Shown: positions 1 to 9,263, counted from the stretch's first letter. The stretch: 64,000 bases of DNA from Bradyrhizobium sp. 141 (GCF_023074055.1 NZ_JADPKR010000108.1:62001-126000), one strand, 5' to 3'. Notes: generated by a model from the letters alone, not told the origin. Made by a program: numbers and translations.

Positions 1-121
1 GCTTGAGCACGCCGCGGGCGTCGAGGATGGTGACGACCAGCGGCTTGAGCTTGAGCTCGCCGGCCTTCGCGAAGGCGGCGTCGAGAATCTTGCGGGCGGT
101 GTCGAGGGTGAGGTCAGCCAT
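1..121 (-). CDS. GlcG/HbpS-like heme-binding protein, 3' part off the window
   Basis: The first 40 residues are visible, starting MADLTLDTARKILDAAFAKA and followed by a stretch ending VVTILDARGVLK. This is the usual N-terminus of the GlcG/HbpS (DUF336) family of small heme- or cobalamin-binding proteins. The ATG at 121-119 overlaps the end of the upstream dehydrogenase by 8 bases, so the two are translationally coupled. GlcG genes commonly accompany glycolate-type oxidases, which fits. The C-terminal two thirds lie outside the window, so length and integrity cannot be judged. Confidence 0.75.
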   Translation of the reverse strand, partial: MADLTLDTARKILDAAFAKAGELKLKPLVVTILDARGVLK

Positions 122-3100
122 GGTTGGTTTCCTTTGCAGCGGTTGAGGTGGAATTGGTTTCGGCGCGATCAAGGCTCATCGCCAGCACGCGCGCGACGTG
201 AAGCGCCTCGCGTCGCGCGCCGTCGTGGATCTGGTGGCGGCAAGATGTGCCGTCGGCGACGATGAGCGCAGCCTGATCAGCGCGCCGCACGGCGGGCAGC
301 AGCGACAGCTCGGCCATCTCGATCGAGGCATCGTAGGTGTCCGCGCCATAGCCGAACGCGCCGGCCATGCCGCAGCAGCTGGACTCGATGGTCTCGACTT
401 TCAGGCCGGGGACGAGGCGCAGCACCTGCTCGACGGGCTTGAAGGCGCCGAAGGATTTTTGATGGCAATGGCCGTGCACCATTGCCTTGTCGGCGACGGC
501 GCCGAGCGGCAATTGCAGCCGACCCGCCTCGGCCTCGCGCACCAGGAATTCCTCGAAGGTCAGCGCATGTGCGCCGACCGCCTTGGCGTCATTGTCCTTG
601 CGCAGCGAAGCGAGCTCGTCTCGCAGTGTCAGCAGGCAGCTCGGCTCGAGACCGACGATCGGCACGCCGCGCGCGGCGAAGGGCGCAAAGGCCGCCACCA
701 GACGATCGAGCTCGGCCCTGGCCTCGTCGACGAGACCGGCGGAGAGGAACGTGCGCCCGCAGCACAGAGGACGGCTGCCGCTCGCAGGCTTCGGCAGATG
801 CACGCGATAGCCGCCGGCCACGAGCACGCGCAGCGCTGCGTCGAGGTTCTCGCGCTCATAGATGCGGTTGAAGGTGTCGGCGAACAGGACGACCTCGCGG
901 CCGGTCTCGGGTCCAACCGCTTCCGCCGGCGGCGCAAACACGTCGCTGCGGAAGGCGGGCAGGGCGCGGCGCGCGCTGATGCCGGCAAAGCGCTCGAACA
1001 GCTTTCGCAATAGCGGGCTGCGATTGCGCAAATTCGCCAGTGGCGCGAAGCGCGAGGCGAGGCCGGCATAGTGCGGGAGATAACCGACCAGGCGATCGCG
1101 CAGCGTCAGGCCGTGGGAGGTGACGCGTGCGGCGAGCACTTCGATCTTCATCTTGGCCATGTCGACGCCGGTCGGGCATTCATGGCGGCAGGCCTTGCAG
1201 GAGACGCAGAGTTTCAGCGTCTCCATCATTTCGTCGGAAGAAAGCGCGCCCTCGCCGAGCTGGCCGGAGATCGCCAGCCGCAGCGTGTTCGCCCGGCCCC
1301 GTGTGACATCCTTCTCGTTGCGCGTCGCACGATAGGACGGGCACATCACGCCGCCCTCGAGCTTGCGGCAGGCGCCGTTGTTGTTGCACATCTCGACCGC
1401 GCCTTGGAAGCCGCCGCCGGCGCCCGGCCAGGCCGACCAGTCGAGCTTGGTCTTCAGCTCGCCGACGCGATAGTCGGGCTTGAAGCGGAACAGCGAGCGA
1501 TCGTCCATCCTGGGCGCGTCGACGATCTTGCCGGGATTGAGAACGCCGTCGGGATCGAAGCGCTGCTTCACTTCCCTGAAGTCGGCGACGAGACGCTCGC
1601 CGAACATCGTCTCGTGGAATTCGGAGCGCACCAGGCCGTCGCCGTGTTCGCCGGAATGCGAGCCCTTGTACTCGCGCACCAGCGCGAACGCCTCCTCGGC
1701 GATGGCGCGCATCGCCTTGACGTCCTTCTCCAGCTTCAAATTCAGCACCGGGCGCACATGCAGACAGCCCTCGGACGCGTGTGCATACATCGTGCCGCTG
1801 GTGCCGTGTCTGGCGAAGACTTCGTTCAGCCGCGCGGTGTAGTCGGCCAGATGCGGCAGCGGCACGGCGCAGTCCTCGACGAAGGAGACCGGCTTGCCTT
1901 CCTGCTTCATCGACATCATGACGTTGAGGCCGGCGGCGCGGAAATCGGCGATGCCGCTCTGCAGCGCCGGCTCTGATATCTCGACCACGCCGCCCCATTT
2001 GCGCGTCTCGTTGGTCCAGCCGAAGCCGAGATCGCCCATCAGCTCGCCGAGCTGCTCGAGGCGCGTCAGGTTATCCGCCTGGTCTTCTTCCGCGAACTCG
2101 ACCACCAGCACGGCGTCAGGATCGCCCTTGATCGCGGCCGAGATGATGGGCCTGAACATCGCGATGTCGCGACCGAGCGCGAGCATGGTGCGATCAACCA
2201 GCTCGACCGCGATCGGTTTCAGCTTGACCAGATGCTGAGCCGCATCCATCGCCTCGTAGAAGCTACCGAAATGGCAGATTCCGAGCGCCTTGTTACGGAT
2301 CACAGGCCACAGCTTCAGCTCGACCTTGGTGGTGAAGGCCAGCGTCCCCTCGGAGCCGACCAGGAGATGCGCCATGTTGTTGCGCGCATTGCGCGGCACC
2401 AGCGCATCGAGATTGTAGCCGCCGACGCGGCGCTGCACGTTTGGAAAGCGCGCGGCAATCTCGTCGGCTTCGTGGGCCCCGAGCTCGAGCATGTCGCGGA
2501 ACAGGGCGCGTGCGCTGTCGCCGGCCTCGACATCGGAGAGATCGCGCGAGACCTCGCCGAAGCGGCTGAGCGTGCCGTCGGCCAGCGCCGCCTCCATCGA
2601 CAGCGTGTTGTCGCGCATGGTGCCATAGCGAAGGCTGCGGCCGCCGCAGGAATTGTTGCCGGCCATGCCGCCGATGGTGGCACGCGACGCCGTGGAGACG
2701 TCGACCGGAAACCAAAGGCCGTGCTTCCTGAGCTGGCGGTTGAGGTCGTCGAGCACGATGCCGGGCTCGACCACGCAGGTCCGGCCCTCGACGTCGAGTG
2801 CCAGGATCCGGTTGAGGTGCTTGGAGAGATCGACCACCAGCCCGTCATTGACGGTCTGGCCGCATTGGGAAGTGCCGCCGCCGCGCGGGGTGACCTTGCG
2901 TCCCTCGTCGCGGGCGATCGCCATGGCCCGCAGCGCCTCGTCCATGGTCCGGGGCACCACCACGCCGGCCGGCAAGATCTGGTAGAACGAGGCGTCGGTG
3001 GCGTAGCGGCCGCGGCTGAAGCCGTCGAACAGGACGTCGCCAGTGATTTCCCGGGCCAGACGTGCTGCCAGACGGTCCGTTTGGACCGATTCCGGTGATT

Positions 3101-3122
3101 TTCCAGCCACTTCCGCCGCCAT
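114..3122 (-). CDS. FAD/4Fe-4S dehydrogenase, GlcD-GlcF fusion (YdiJ type)
   Basis: About 1002 residues, close to the ~1018 of E. coli YdiJ. An N-terminal PCMH-type FAD domain carries PRGGGTSQCG (about residues 79-88) and GNNSCGGRSLRYG. A FAD-oxidase C-terminal domain carries HSGEHGDGLVRSEF. A ferredoxin-like part has CNNNGACRK and CVSCKACRHECPTG, and two CCG half-repeats follow (LCCGRTFLSAG, SSCCGMAGAFGYG). Family members oxidise D-2-hydroxyacids such as D-lactate, glycolate or D-2-hydroxyglutarate at the membrane and pass electrons through Fe-S centres; the substrate here is not decidable. The frame stays open upstream to 3734, but that would overlap the divergent aminotransferase, and homology begins after the ATG at 3122. 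Its stop overlaps the GlcG-like start. Confidence 0.93.
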   Translation of the reverse strand: MAAEVAGKSPESVQTDRLAARLAREITGDVLFDGFSRGRYATDASFYQILPAGVVVPRTMDEALRAMAIARDEGRKVTPRGGGTSQCGQTVNDGLVVDLSKHLNRILALDVEGRTCVVEPGIVLDDLNRQLRKHGLWFPVDVSTASRATIGGMAGNNSCGGRSLRYGTMRDNTLSMEAALADGTLSRFGEVSRDLSDVEAGDSARALFRDMLELGAHEADEIAARFPNVQRRVGGYNLDALVPRNARNNMAHLLVGSEGTLAFTTKVELKLWPVIRNKALGICHFGSFYEAMDAAQHLVKLKPIAVELVDRTMLALGRDIAMFRPIISAAIKGDPDAVLVVEFAEEDQADNLTRLEQLGELMGDLGFGWTNETRKWGGVVEISEPALQSGIADFRAAGLNVMMSMKQEGKPVSFVEDCAVPLPHLADYTARLNEVFARHGTSGTMYAHASEGCLHVRPVLNLKLEKDVKAMRAIAEEAFALVREYKGSHSGEHGDGLVRSEFHETMFGERLVADFREVKQRFDPDGVLNPGKIVDAPRMDDRSLFRFKPDYRVGELKTKLDWSAWPGAGGGFQGAVEMCNNNGACRKLEGGVMCPSYRATRNEKDVTRGRANTLRLAISGQLGEGALSSDEMMETLKLCVSCKACRHECPTGVDMAKMKIEVLAARVTSHGLTLRDRLVGYLPHYAGLASRFAPLANLRNRSPLLRKLFERFAGISARRALPAFRSDVFAPPAEAVGPETGREVVLFADTFNRIYERENLDAALRVLVAGGYRVHLPKPASGSRPLCCGRTFLSAGLVDEARAELDRLVAAFAPFAARGVPIVGLEPSCLLTLRDELASLRKDNDAKAVGAHALTFEEFLVREAEAGRLQLPLGAVADKAMVHGHCHQKSFGAFKPVEQVLRLVPGLKVETIESSCCGMAGAFGYGADTYDASIEMAELSLLPAVRRADQAALIVADGTSCRHQIHDGARREALHVARVLAMSLDRAETNSTSTAAKETNHG

Positions 3123-3327
3123 GGTCCGCTCTCGCCTGTTCGCCGGCACCGTCTTGCCTCCCGTCACGGCCCTTGGCAAGCGAGCCCTGCTTCTTGTGCA
3201 TTGACGGACCCCGCCGGGCGAGGGACAAGCCCGGCGAATAGTGATATGCGAGCGGCTCGCCGGAGCCCTCAATGCGGGCCCACGGGCGCTCGAGCCAAGA
3301 CAGCCTCGAAGACCGGGAAGGACGCCG

Positions 3328-4527
3328 ATGACCGTGCACACTGGAAGGCATTTCCTACAGATTCCAGGACCGACCAATGTGCCCGACCGGGTGCTGCGGG
3401 CGATGGACATGCCGACGCTGGACCATCGTGGTCCGGAGTTCGCCGAGCTCGGTTTTGCGGTTCTCGCCTCGATGCAGCGGGTGTTCCGCACCAAGCAGCC
3501 CGTGATCATCTTCCCCTCGTCCGGCACCGGCGCCTGGGAAGCGGCGATGGTCAATGTGTTCTCGCCCGGCGACAAGCTCCTGATGTGCGAAACCGGCCAG
3601 TTCGCCGTGCTGTGGCGCGGCATCGCCGACAAGTTCAAGCTCGACGTCGACTTCATCCCGAGCGACTGGCGCCACGGCGCCGACCTCGCCGAGATCGAGA
3701 AGCGCCTGGTCGCCGACAAGCAGCACGCGATCAAGGCGGTCTGCGTCGTTCACAACGAGACCTCGACCGGCTGCGTGACGCCGCCGCTGGAGGTGCGCAA
3801 GCTGCTCGACCGCGTCAAGCATCCGGCGCTGCTGATGGTCGATACCATCTCCGGCCTCGGCTCGATGGAATATGAGCACGACGCCTGGGGCATCGACGTC
3901 TCGGTCGCCGGCTCGCAGAAGGGCCTGATGCTGCCGCCCGGCCTCGGCTTCAACGCCGTCTCGGACAAGGCGCTGGCCGTGGCGAAAGCCAATCCGGGCA
4001 TGCGCTCCTATTGGGATTGGCAGGAGGTGATCAGCTTCAACAAGCTCGGCACCTTCCCCTATACGCCCGCGACCAACCTGCTCTACGGACTGCGCGAAGC
4101 GGTGAAGATGCTGGAAGAGGAGGGGCTGGAGAACGTCTGGACCCGCCACAAGCGTCACAGCGCGGCGACGCGCGCGGCGGTCAAGGTCTGGGGCCTGGAG
4201 ACGCAGTGCGCCGATCCGGCGGCGCACTCGCCGGCGCTGACCGGCGTGCGCGTGCCGGATGGCCATGACGCCGACGCCTTCCGCAAGGTGGTGCTGGAAG
4301 CCTTCGACATGTCGCTCGGCACCGGCCTGAACAAGGTCAAGGGCAAGGTGTTCCGGATCGGCCATATCGGCCATTTCAACGATCTGATGCTGATGGGCAC
4401 GCTCGCCGGGGTCGAGATGGGTCTGGATCTGGCCAAGATTCCGCACCGGAGCGGCGGCGTCTTGGCGGCCATGGACGTCCTGAAGGGGCGCGACGTGGTG
4501 CCGATGACCAAGGCCCAGGTGGCCTAG
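3328..4527 (+). CDS. Alanine/serine-glyoxylate aminotransferase
   Basis: 399-residue class V (fold-type I) PLP aminotransferase. Visible family features are IPGPTNVPDRVLRAM near the N-terminus, the conserved DHRGPEF, the cofactor lysine in AGSQKGLMLPPG near residue 200, and the SgaA-like block NLLYGLREAVKMLEEEG. It should transfer an amino group from serine or alanine to glyoxylate, giving glycine. The start chosen is the ATG at 3328, preceded by GGAAGGACG and immediately followed by conserved sequence; the longer reading back to 3241 is not conserved-looking. It is divergent from the hydroxyacid dehydrogenase and followed 44 bases later by an enoyl-CoA hydratase, suggesting a C2/C3 hydroxyacid module. 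Confidence 0.93.
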   Translation: MTVHTGRHFLQIPGPTNVPDRVLRAMDMPTLDHRGPEFAELGFAVLASMQRVFRTKQPVIIFPSSGTGAWEAAMVNVFSPGDKLLMCETGQFAVLWRGIADKFKLDVDFIPSDWRHGADLAEIEKRLVADKQHAIKAVCVVHNETSTGCVTPPLEVRKLLDRVKHPALLMVDTISGLGSMEYEHDAWGIDVSVAGSQKGLMLPPGLGFNAVSDKALAVAKANPGMRSYWDWQEVISFNKLGTFPYTPATNLLYGLREAVKMLEEEGLENVWTRHKRHSAATRAAVKVWGLETQCADPAAHSPALTGVRVPDGHDADAFRKVVLEAFDMSLGTGLNKVKGKVFRIGHIGHFNDLMLMGTLAGVEMGLDLAKIPHRSGGVLAAMDVLKGRDVVPMTKAQVA

Positions 4528-4571
4528 AGCCCAGCTAGCCTGGACTGACCGAGAGAAGAAGAGAGCGCGCG

Positions 4572-5369
4572 ATGAACGCACCGACGACCGCTAACGAAGA
4601 CCTGCTCTACTCCGTCCAGGACGGCATCGCGCGGATCACCTTCAACCGCCCGCAGGCGCGCAACGCAATGACCTTCGCCATGTATGACCGCATGGCCGAG
4701 ATCTGTCTGGAGATCAACGCCGATCGCTCGATCAAGGCGCTGATCCTGACTGGGGCCGGCGACAAGGCGTTCGCCTCCGGCACCGACATTTCCCAGTTCC
4801 GTGCGTTCAAGACCGCGCAGGACGCGCTCGACTACGAGGCCCGGATCGACCGCGTGCTCGGCACGCTCGAGCAGTGCCGCGTACCCGTGATCGCCGCCAT
4901 CGCCGGCGCCTGCACCGGTGGCGGCGCCGGCATTGCAGCCTGCTGCGACCTCCGTATCGGCACCGAGACGATGCGGATGGGCTTTCCGATCGCGCGCACG
5001 CTCGGCAACTGCCTGTCGATGTCGAACATCAGCCGCGTCGTCGCGCTGGTCGGGCCCGCCCGCACCAAGGATATGATCTTCAAGGCGCGCCTCGTCGAGG
5101 CGCAGGAAGCGCTAGCGCTCGGCTTGCTCAACGAGATCGTCCCTGATGTCGAGACGCTGCAGCGCCGCGCCGACGAGACGGCAAAACTCGTCGCAAGCCA
5201 CGCGCCGCTGACGCTGGAGGCGACCAAGGAAGCCGTGCGCCGCATCCGCCGTACGCTGTCGCGCGAGGAAGGCGAGGACCTGATCCTGAAGGCCTATATG
5301 AGCGAAGATTTCCGCGAGGGCATGGACGCCTTCCTCAACAAGCGAACGCCGAACTGGAAGGGCAAGTAA
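4572..5369 (+). CDS. Enoyl-CoA hydratase/isomerase family protein
   Basis: 265 residues, normal length for a crotonase-fold enzyme. The N-terminal ITFNRPQARNAMT block, the oxyanion-hole region (DKAFASGTDISQF) and the substrate-binding block GACTGGGAGIAACCDLRIG are all present, with the late FREGMDAFLNKRTPNW tail typical of the family. It acts on an acyl-CoA thioester, but crotonase-fold proteins vary widely and the substrate is unknown. Start ATG 4572 is preceded by GAGAGAAGAAGAGAG, a strong ribosome-binding site. It probably shares a transcript with the aminotransferase 44 bases upstream. Confidence 0.9.
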   Translation: MNAPTTANEDLLYSVQDGIARITFNRPQARNAMTFAMYDRMAEICLEINADRSIKALILTGAGDKAFASGTDISQFRAFKTAQDALDYEARIDRVLGTLEQCRVPVIAAIAGACTGGGAGIAACCDLRIGTETMRMGFPIARTLGNCLSMSNISRVVALVGPARTKDMIFKARLVEAQEALALGLLNEIVPDVETLQRRADETAKLVASHAPLTLEATKEAVRRIRRTLSREEGEDLILKAYMSEDFREGMDAFLNKRTPNWKGK

Positions 5370-5493
5370 CCGATCTATTGAATTGACACTGCAGAAGCTA
5401 CGATGCGGGGCCTTGAAATCTATTTCTTGCCCAAAACTTTCAATCGGAATTGTAAACTTGGAGCCGCAGGAACCGCTGCGTTGGTCTAGAGGT

Positions 5494-5583
5494 ATGCCGA
5501 GAGAGGTCCTCATAACACTGTGGTCCTTGGCTGCTGCGTGCGTGGTGGCTTTCAGCCTAGCCGCACTCGTGTCATCGCATTAG
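5494..5583 (+). CDS. Possible 29-residue single-span membrane peptide
   Basis: A 29-codon reading frame beginning MPREVLITLWSL and continuing as an uninterrupted hydrophobic stretch to its end. It would be little more than one membrane helix. No good ribosome-binding site is obvious, so this is tentative. It lies just before a small exported protein gene. Confidence 0.35.
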   Translation: MPREVLITLWSLAAACVVAFSLAALVSSH

Positions 5584-5592
5584 GATTCACGC

Positions 5593-5838
5593 GTGTGCTT
5601 CTTTCAGGTCGTCCTGGTTGTTCTTTTGCTGGCCGGTGCTGGTACAGACGTGTTCGCTAAAAGCACGCCGCACGACCCAACACCTAAATCGCAGTGCCTC
5701 GTGAATGCGTCCGAACTGCCGTCGGGAACGCCAAGGGTCGTGTGTCCGACACGCAGCTCGCCGGGAGGCTTTTGCGTCTGTCCCAAGTTCTCGGAGGATG
5801 GCCAAGCCGAAGGATACTATGTTGGGACGGTAAGATAG
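5593..5838 (+). CDS. Small exported cysteine-containing protein
   Basis: 81 residues with a GTG start. The N-terminus is a clear signal peptide: a hydrophobic core (VVLVVLLLAGAG) ending in VFA-KS, a good signal peptidase I site near residue 22. The mature part is short, proline/serine-rich and has four cysteines (QCLV, VVCPT, GFCVCPKF). A strong hairpin with a T-run follows 33 bases after the stop. I do not recognise the family; it belongs to the class of small secreted proteins common in Bradyrhizobium. Confidence 0.55.
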   Translation: MCFFQVVLVVLLLAGAGTDVFAKSTPHDPTPKSQCLVNASELPSGTPRVVCPTRSSPGGFCVCPKFSEDGQAEGYYVGTVR

Positions 5839-5870
5839 CATCCGCGAACGCAAGGCAGGTCCTCAGCGAG

Positions 5871-5915
5871 AGCTAGCCACCGCCGCTAAAGGGGGTGGCG
5901 CCTAGCTACCTTTTT
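5871..5915 (+). terminator. Probable Rho-independent terminator
   Basis: Arms AGCTAG and CTAGCT enclose CCACCGCC / GGGGGTGG around a GCTAAA loop, and TTTTT follows at 5911-5915. It lies directly after the small exported protein gene. The rest of the gap to 6156 shows no convincing gene. Confidence 0.55.
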
Positions 5916-6156
5916 GCTCTGACTACCGAGGGGCAGCTTTCGGGAGGCGAGCCGATCAGGGCCATTCGGCCTGGCCAAGGCAGCCTTTGTCCCTTCAGCG
6001 ACCTCGGGAGATGTCCGTTTTTCCGCCGCTATTAGGGGGGAGCAGACATCAGGCGGCCAGCCGCCTTTGAGTACACGGCCTAGGTTGATGTTGCGGAACT
6101 AAGATCGTGCGGCACACTTGGATTCACTCCTCGCGGCCATAGCCATCCCGACGGGT

Positions 6157-6798
6157 CTAGATCTCGCGAGTTTCTCGGTAACTTGTAGCTTTATCAATGA
6201 GGCACGTCGTGCCTGATCGTTGGAGGTGCTCCGCGATAATTCCGGCGCGGTGAGCAATCTTGCGCTGAGCGACCTTGAGAGCTCCGGCCCGTTGGGCGCG
6301 CGCGAAGACATCACAGATCGCTGGGAGGAAGTCCGGCGCGTAACCGAACGTTTTCACGCCTTGTTTGGTGCGGAATTCAATCTGCTTAGCGATCATAGCT
6401 AGGCCTTCGCCGACAAAGGGCGCTAGATTCTGCACTGTCAAAAAAGCAGGGAGATTGGCGCCGGCCCTGTAATGCTGGCGTCCTTTGGGTGGCCGAATGC
6501 GGCCTAGGCCTACCATAACGCCATCGTGAGTGATCACACGTTGACCGTCGTCGAGGACGGCAACTTCGATATCGATGTCTCCAAAGTGAAGGACACCTTC
6601 ATGCGACGCCTGCGGCAAGTATCTCGCCCAACGGGCCTTGGCAGCCTTCCGCGCAATCTCCCTTCGCTCCTCGCCCGATAGCGCAGCTGCTCTTGCGGTT
6701 CCGCCAGCGGCTCGGGCGGGCACGCCCCACTGCACTTTCCAGCGCGTTCTCTTCCGCTCGGGAACGGGGCTCAGGTCTACTTTTCTACGCGTATTCAT
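6157..6798 (-). pseudogene. P63C-domain protein, C-terminally truncated
   Basis: 213 residues. A basic, alanine-rich N-terminus (GEERREIARKAAKARWARY) is followed by a P63C-like domain: VLHFGDIDIEVAVLDDGQRV, LPAFLTVQNLAPFV, FRTKQGVKTFGYAPDFLP and AHRAGIIAEHLQRSG. Intact members continue after an I-D-E/K-A-T-x-Y block with a region rich in aromatic and charged residues; here the frame stops 11 codons after LIDKATSY and that region is not found in any frame downstream. P63C proteins are of unknown role and often occur in phage-derived or accessory DNA. The truncation is read directly; calling it non-functional is inference. Confidence 0.6.
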
Positions 6799-6885
6799 AC
6801 TTCAGGACTATGGTTGGATCAGAAAATTGCAAGCGCGGCGGGGAAGCAAAAATGGACTGGGTGAAGCGATCTTGCTCGCACGATG

Positions 6886-7239
6886 TTACGCCGCGAGCAA
6901 TGCCGGATCATTCAATACGGCCTTAACACGTGCAGGGGAAGAGCAGTGCCAGACTGCTGTGCAGAATGCTTTGAGCATCGCGTCCTTGCACTTAATTTGT
7001 GGAACCGGCCGAAGCGTTGCCGTGAGAGCTTGGGCAACGCTGAGTGCTTGGTAGACATTCCGCTCCTGATATAGCTTTGGACCCAATAGGCTTCCCAGCA
7101 TTCCGCCCCAAAAGCTGTGCTTGTGAGACCGTACCAAGACGCCCTTCTTGCCGACGGAGATCCAACAGGCGTCTCCGTTGTCCAAGATGATCGTCGCGTC
7201 GTGGCCAAATTTCTCGTTGATATAGAGCAGGCGCGGCAT
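6886..7239 (-). CDS. Hypothetical protein
   Basis: 117 residues starting at the ATG at 7239 (a GTG immediately precedes it). Its composition is protein-like, with a glycine-rich central part (WGGMLGSLLGPKLYQER) and a preceding VGKKGVLVRSHKHSF stretch. I do not recognise a family. No signal peptide or membrane span is evident. It runs in the same direction as the truncated P63C gene but is separated from it by about 90 bases. Confidence 0.5.
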   Translation of the reverse strand: MPRLLYINEKFGHDATIILDNGDACWISVGKKGVLVRSHKHSFWGGMLGSLLGPKLYQERNVYQALSVAQALTATLRPVPQIKCKDAMLKAFCTAVWHCSSPARVKAVLNDPALLAA

Positions 7240-7515
7240 CACTTCACACTCTGAATTTGTCTAAAATTAGGAAAAATCGAATCATCTGAGCATCTCGAGG
7301 ATCTCCGGACCCGATCAAGGCCATTGAGCTCTTTTCCGCCCCTCCTCACGCGAGCAGCGACTCGCTTGTAACGCAATCGCGCGGGACTTGCCTTATTCCA
7401 AAGTCATAACCGGGATGACGTCGGACGGCTTGAACTTAGTCCAATTCGCCAGCACAATGGGTGTTGAATTCATCTCTGAATTTCCAATCCAAACAAGAGC
7501 ATAGGGAAGACGCAC

Positions 7516-8502
7516 GTGGGACATGGAATGAAGGCCGCAATGGCGCTTGCGGCCGCGCTGTGCGGCACGCCAGCTGTTGCGGGCTGGGAGCCAGCAAAGC
7601 CGGTCGAGATCGTGGTGGCGGCGGGCGCGGGCGGCGCGTCAGACCAGATGGCGCGGATGATGCAGGCCGCGATCCAGAAGAACAATCTGATGAAGCAGCC
7701 GATCGTCGTCTCGCTCAAGGGCGGCGCCTCGGGTGCGGAAGCGCTGATGTACATGAAGTCCAGCGAGGGCGATCCGAACAAGGTGCTGATCGCCTATTCG
7801 CTGATCTACATGCTGCCGCTGTCGGCGAAGATCCCGTTCAACTGGCGTGAGCTGACCCCGGTTTCGGTGGTCGCGCTCGACCAGTTCGTGCTCTGGGACA
7901 ACAGCGCGGGCCCCAAGACGGTGAAGGAGTTCGTCGCGGCCGCGAAGGCCGCGAGCGCGCCGTTCAAGATGGGCGGCACCGGCTCCAAGCGCGAGGATCA
8001 CGTGCTGACCGTCTTCCTCGAGCAGAAGACCGGCGCGAAGTTCTCCTATCTGCCCTACAAGTCCGGCGGCGAGGCCGCGACCCAGCTGGTCGGCAACCAC
8101 ACCGAAGCCAACGTCAACAACCCCTCAGAAAATCTCGAAGTCTGGCGCGCGGGCCAGGTGCGTCCGCTCTGCGTGTTCGACAAGGAGCGCATCGCCTACA
8201 CCAGCAAGGTGACGGAGACGCAGTCCTGGGCCGACATCCCGACCTGCAAGGAGGAGGGGGTCGACGTGCAATATCTGATGCTGCGCGCGATGTTCCTGCC
8301 CGGCAAGGTCACGGCCGAGCAGCAGGCGTTCTATGTCGATCTCTTCCACAAGGTGACGCAGACCGCGGAGTACAAGGAGTACATGGAGAAGCAAGCGCTG
8401 AAGCCGATCTTCCTCACCGGCAAGGACATGGTGCAGTTCCTCGAGGAGGATGATGCGCAGAACAAGTCGCTGATGACGGAAGCCGGATTCGTCGCGAAGT
8501 AG
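7516..8502 (+). CDS. tctC: Tripartite tricarboxylate transporter substrate-binding protein (TctC/Bug family)
   Basis: 328 residues with a signal peptide ending near TPAVAG-WEPAKP. The mature start KPVEIVVAAGAGGASDQMAR is the family's first strand and ligand loop, and later blocks such as GGTGSKREDH and YLPYKSGGEAATQLVGNH match Bug-type periplasmic binding proteins. It should capture a carboxylate in the periplasm and deliver it to TctAB. GTG 7516 is preceded by AGGGAAGA at good spacing; ATG 7528 is an alternative. tctB and tctA follow after a 218-base gap containing a hairpin repeat. Confidence 0.9.
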   Translation: MGHGMKAAMALAAALCGTPAVAGWEPAKPVEIVVAAGAGGASDQMARMMQAAIQKNNLMKQPIVVSLKGGASGAEALMYMKSSEGDPNKVLIAYSLIYMLPLSAKIPFNWRELTPVSVVALDQFVLWDNSAGPKTVKEFVAAAKAASAPFKMGGTGSKREDHVLTVFLEQKTGAKFSYLPYKSGGEAATQLVGNHTEANVNNPSENLEVWRAGQVRPLCVFDKERIAYTSKVTETQSWADIPTCKEEGVDVQYLMLRAMFLPGKVTAEQQAFYVDLFHKVTQTAEYKEYMEKQALKPIFLTGKDMVQFLEEDDAQNKSLMTEAGFVAK

Positions 8503-8510
8503 CCGTCTGC

Positions 8511-8695
8511 CTCTTCTCCCTCGCCCCGTTCTTACCGGAAGAGGGTTGGGGTGAGGGGCCCTCTGCGCGAGTCGAGCCCGTGGAGAGAGCCCCTCACCCG
8601 GCGCTTCGTCATCGCCGAAGCTTTGGCTTCGGCGTTCCAAAAACGGCCGCGGATGCGGCCTCAGCCTCTTCCCGCAAGAACGGGTAGAGGCTGAC
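8511..8695. repeat. Bradyrhizobium-type intergenic hairpin repeat
   Basis: The tctC-tctB gap is filled by imperfect inverted repeats: CCCTCGCCCC against GGGGTGAGGG around 8517-8558, and outer arms ending in AAGAACGGGTAGAGGC near 8675-8690. Such 'gagggttggggtgagggg' elements are a familiar dispersed repeat in Bradyrhizobium and Rhodopseudomonas genomes. In this position it could attenuate transcription or protect the tctC message, which would fit a need for more binding protein than membrane subunits. Confidence 0.55.
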
Positions 8696-8720
8696 AATTC
8701 CCAGCTGTGCACCAGAGCTC

Positions 8721-9263
8721 ATGTCCCAAACCGATCTAGAAATCGTCGTCGACGATCCGACCGCGCCTGAAGACGACTCGCCCTCCGTCGTCTCCTCCGG
8801 CACGATCGAGATCGTCGTCTGTCTCCTGTTGCTCGCGCTGGCCGTGACGCTCGGCTACGACAATTGGCGCACCGGCGCGTCCTGGGATTCGACCGGGCCC
8901 GAACCCGGTTATTTCCCGTTCTATCTCTCGGTCATCCTCGGCGGCGGCAGCCTCTACGGCCTGATCGTGTCCCTGCTTGCGCGTCGTACCGCGTCCGGAA
9001 CCTTCGTCACGCGCGCGCAGGCCCGCCGCGTGCTGGCGGTATTCGTGCCGACGCTGCTGTTCTGCCTGGTGATGCAGTTCCTCGGCCTCTATGTCGCGAG
9101 CTTCCTCCTGATCTCGGGCTTCATGCGCTTCGTCGGCAAGATCGCGCTGTGGAAGTCGCTGCTCACCGCCTTGCTGTTCACGGCGATCATGTTCGTCACC
9201 TTCGACATCGCCTTCGACGTCATCATGCCGAAAGGGCCGCTCGAAGCGGCCTTCGGCCGCTAG
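8721..9263 (+). CDS. tctB: Tripartite tricarboxylate transporter small membrane subunit
   Basis: 180 residues, typical of TctB. Four hydrophobic segments are visible: IEIVVCLLLLALAVTLGY, YFPFYLSVILGGGSLYGLIV, VLAVFVPTLLFCLVMQF and a C-terminal pair around LLTALLFTAIMFVTF. The block GPEPGYFPFYLS is characteristic. It partners TctA in the inner membrane. An acidic 30-residue N-terminal leader precedes the first span. tctA starts 12 bases after its stop. Confidence 0.88.
   Translation: MSQTDLEIVVDDPTAPEDDSPSVVSSGTIEIVVCLLLLALAVTLGYDNWRTGASWDSTGPEPGYFPFYLSVILGGGSLYGLIVSLLARRTASGTFVTRAQARRVLAVFVPTLLFCLVMQFLGLYVASFLLISGFMRFVGKIALWKSLLTALLFTAIMFVTFDIAFDVIMPKGPLEAAFGR

Noticed and set aside
3123..3734. 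N-terminal extension of the FAD/Fe-S dehydrogenase frame
   Set aside because: It is antisense to the well-supported aminotransferase start and shows no similarity to the family; the protein starts at 3122.
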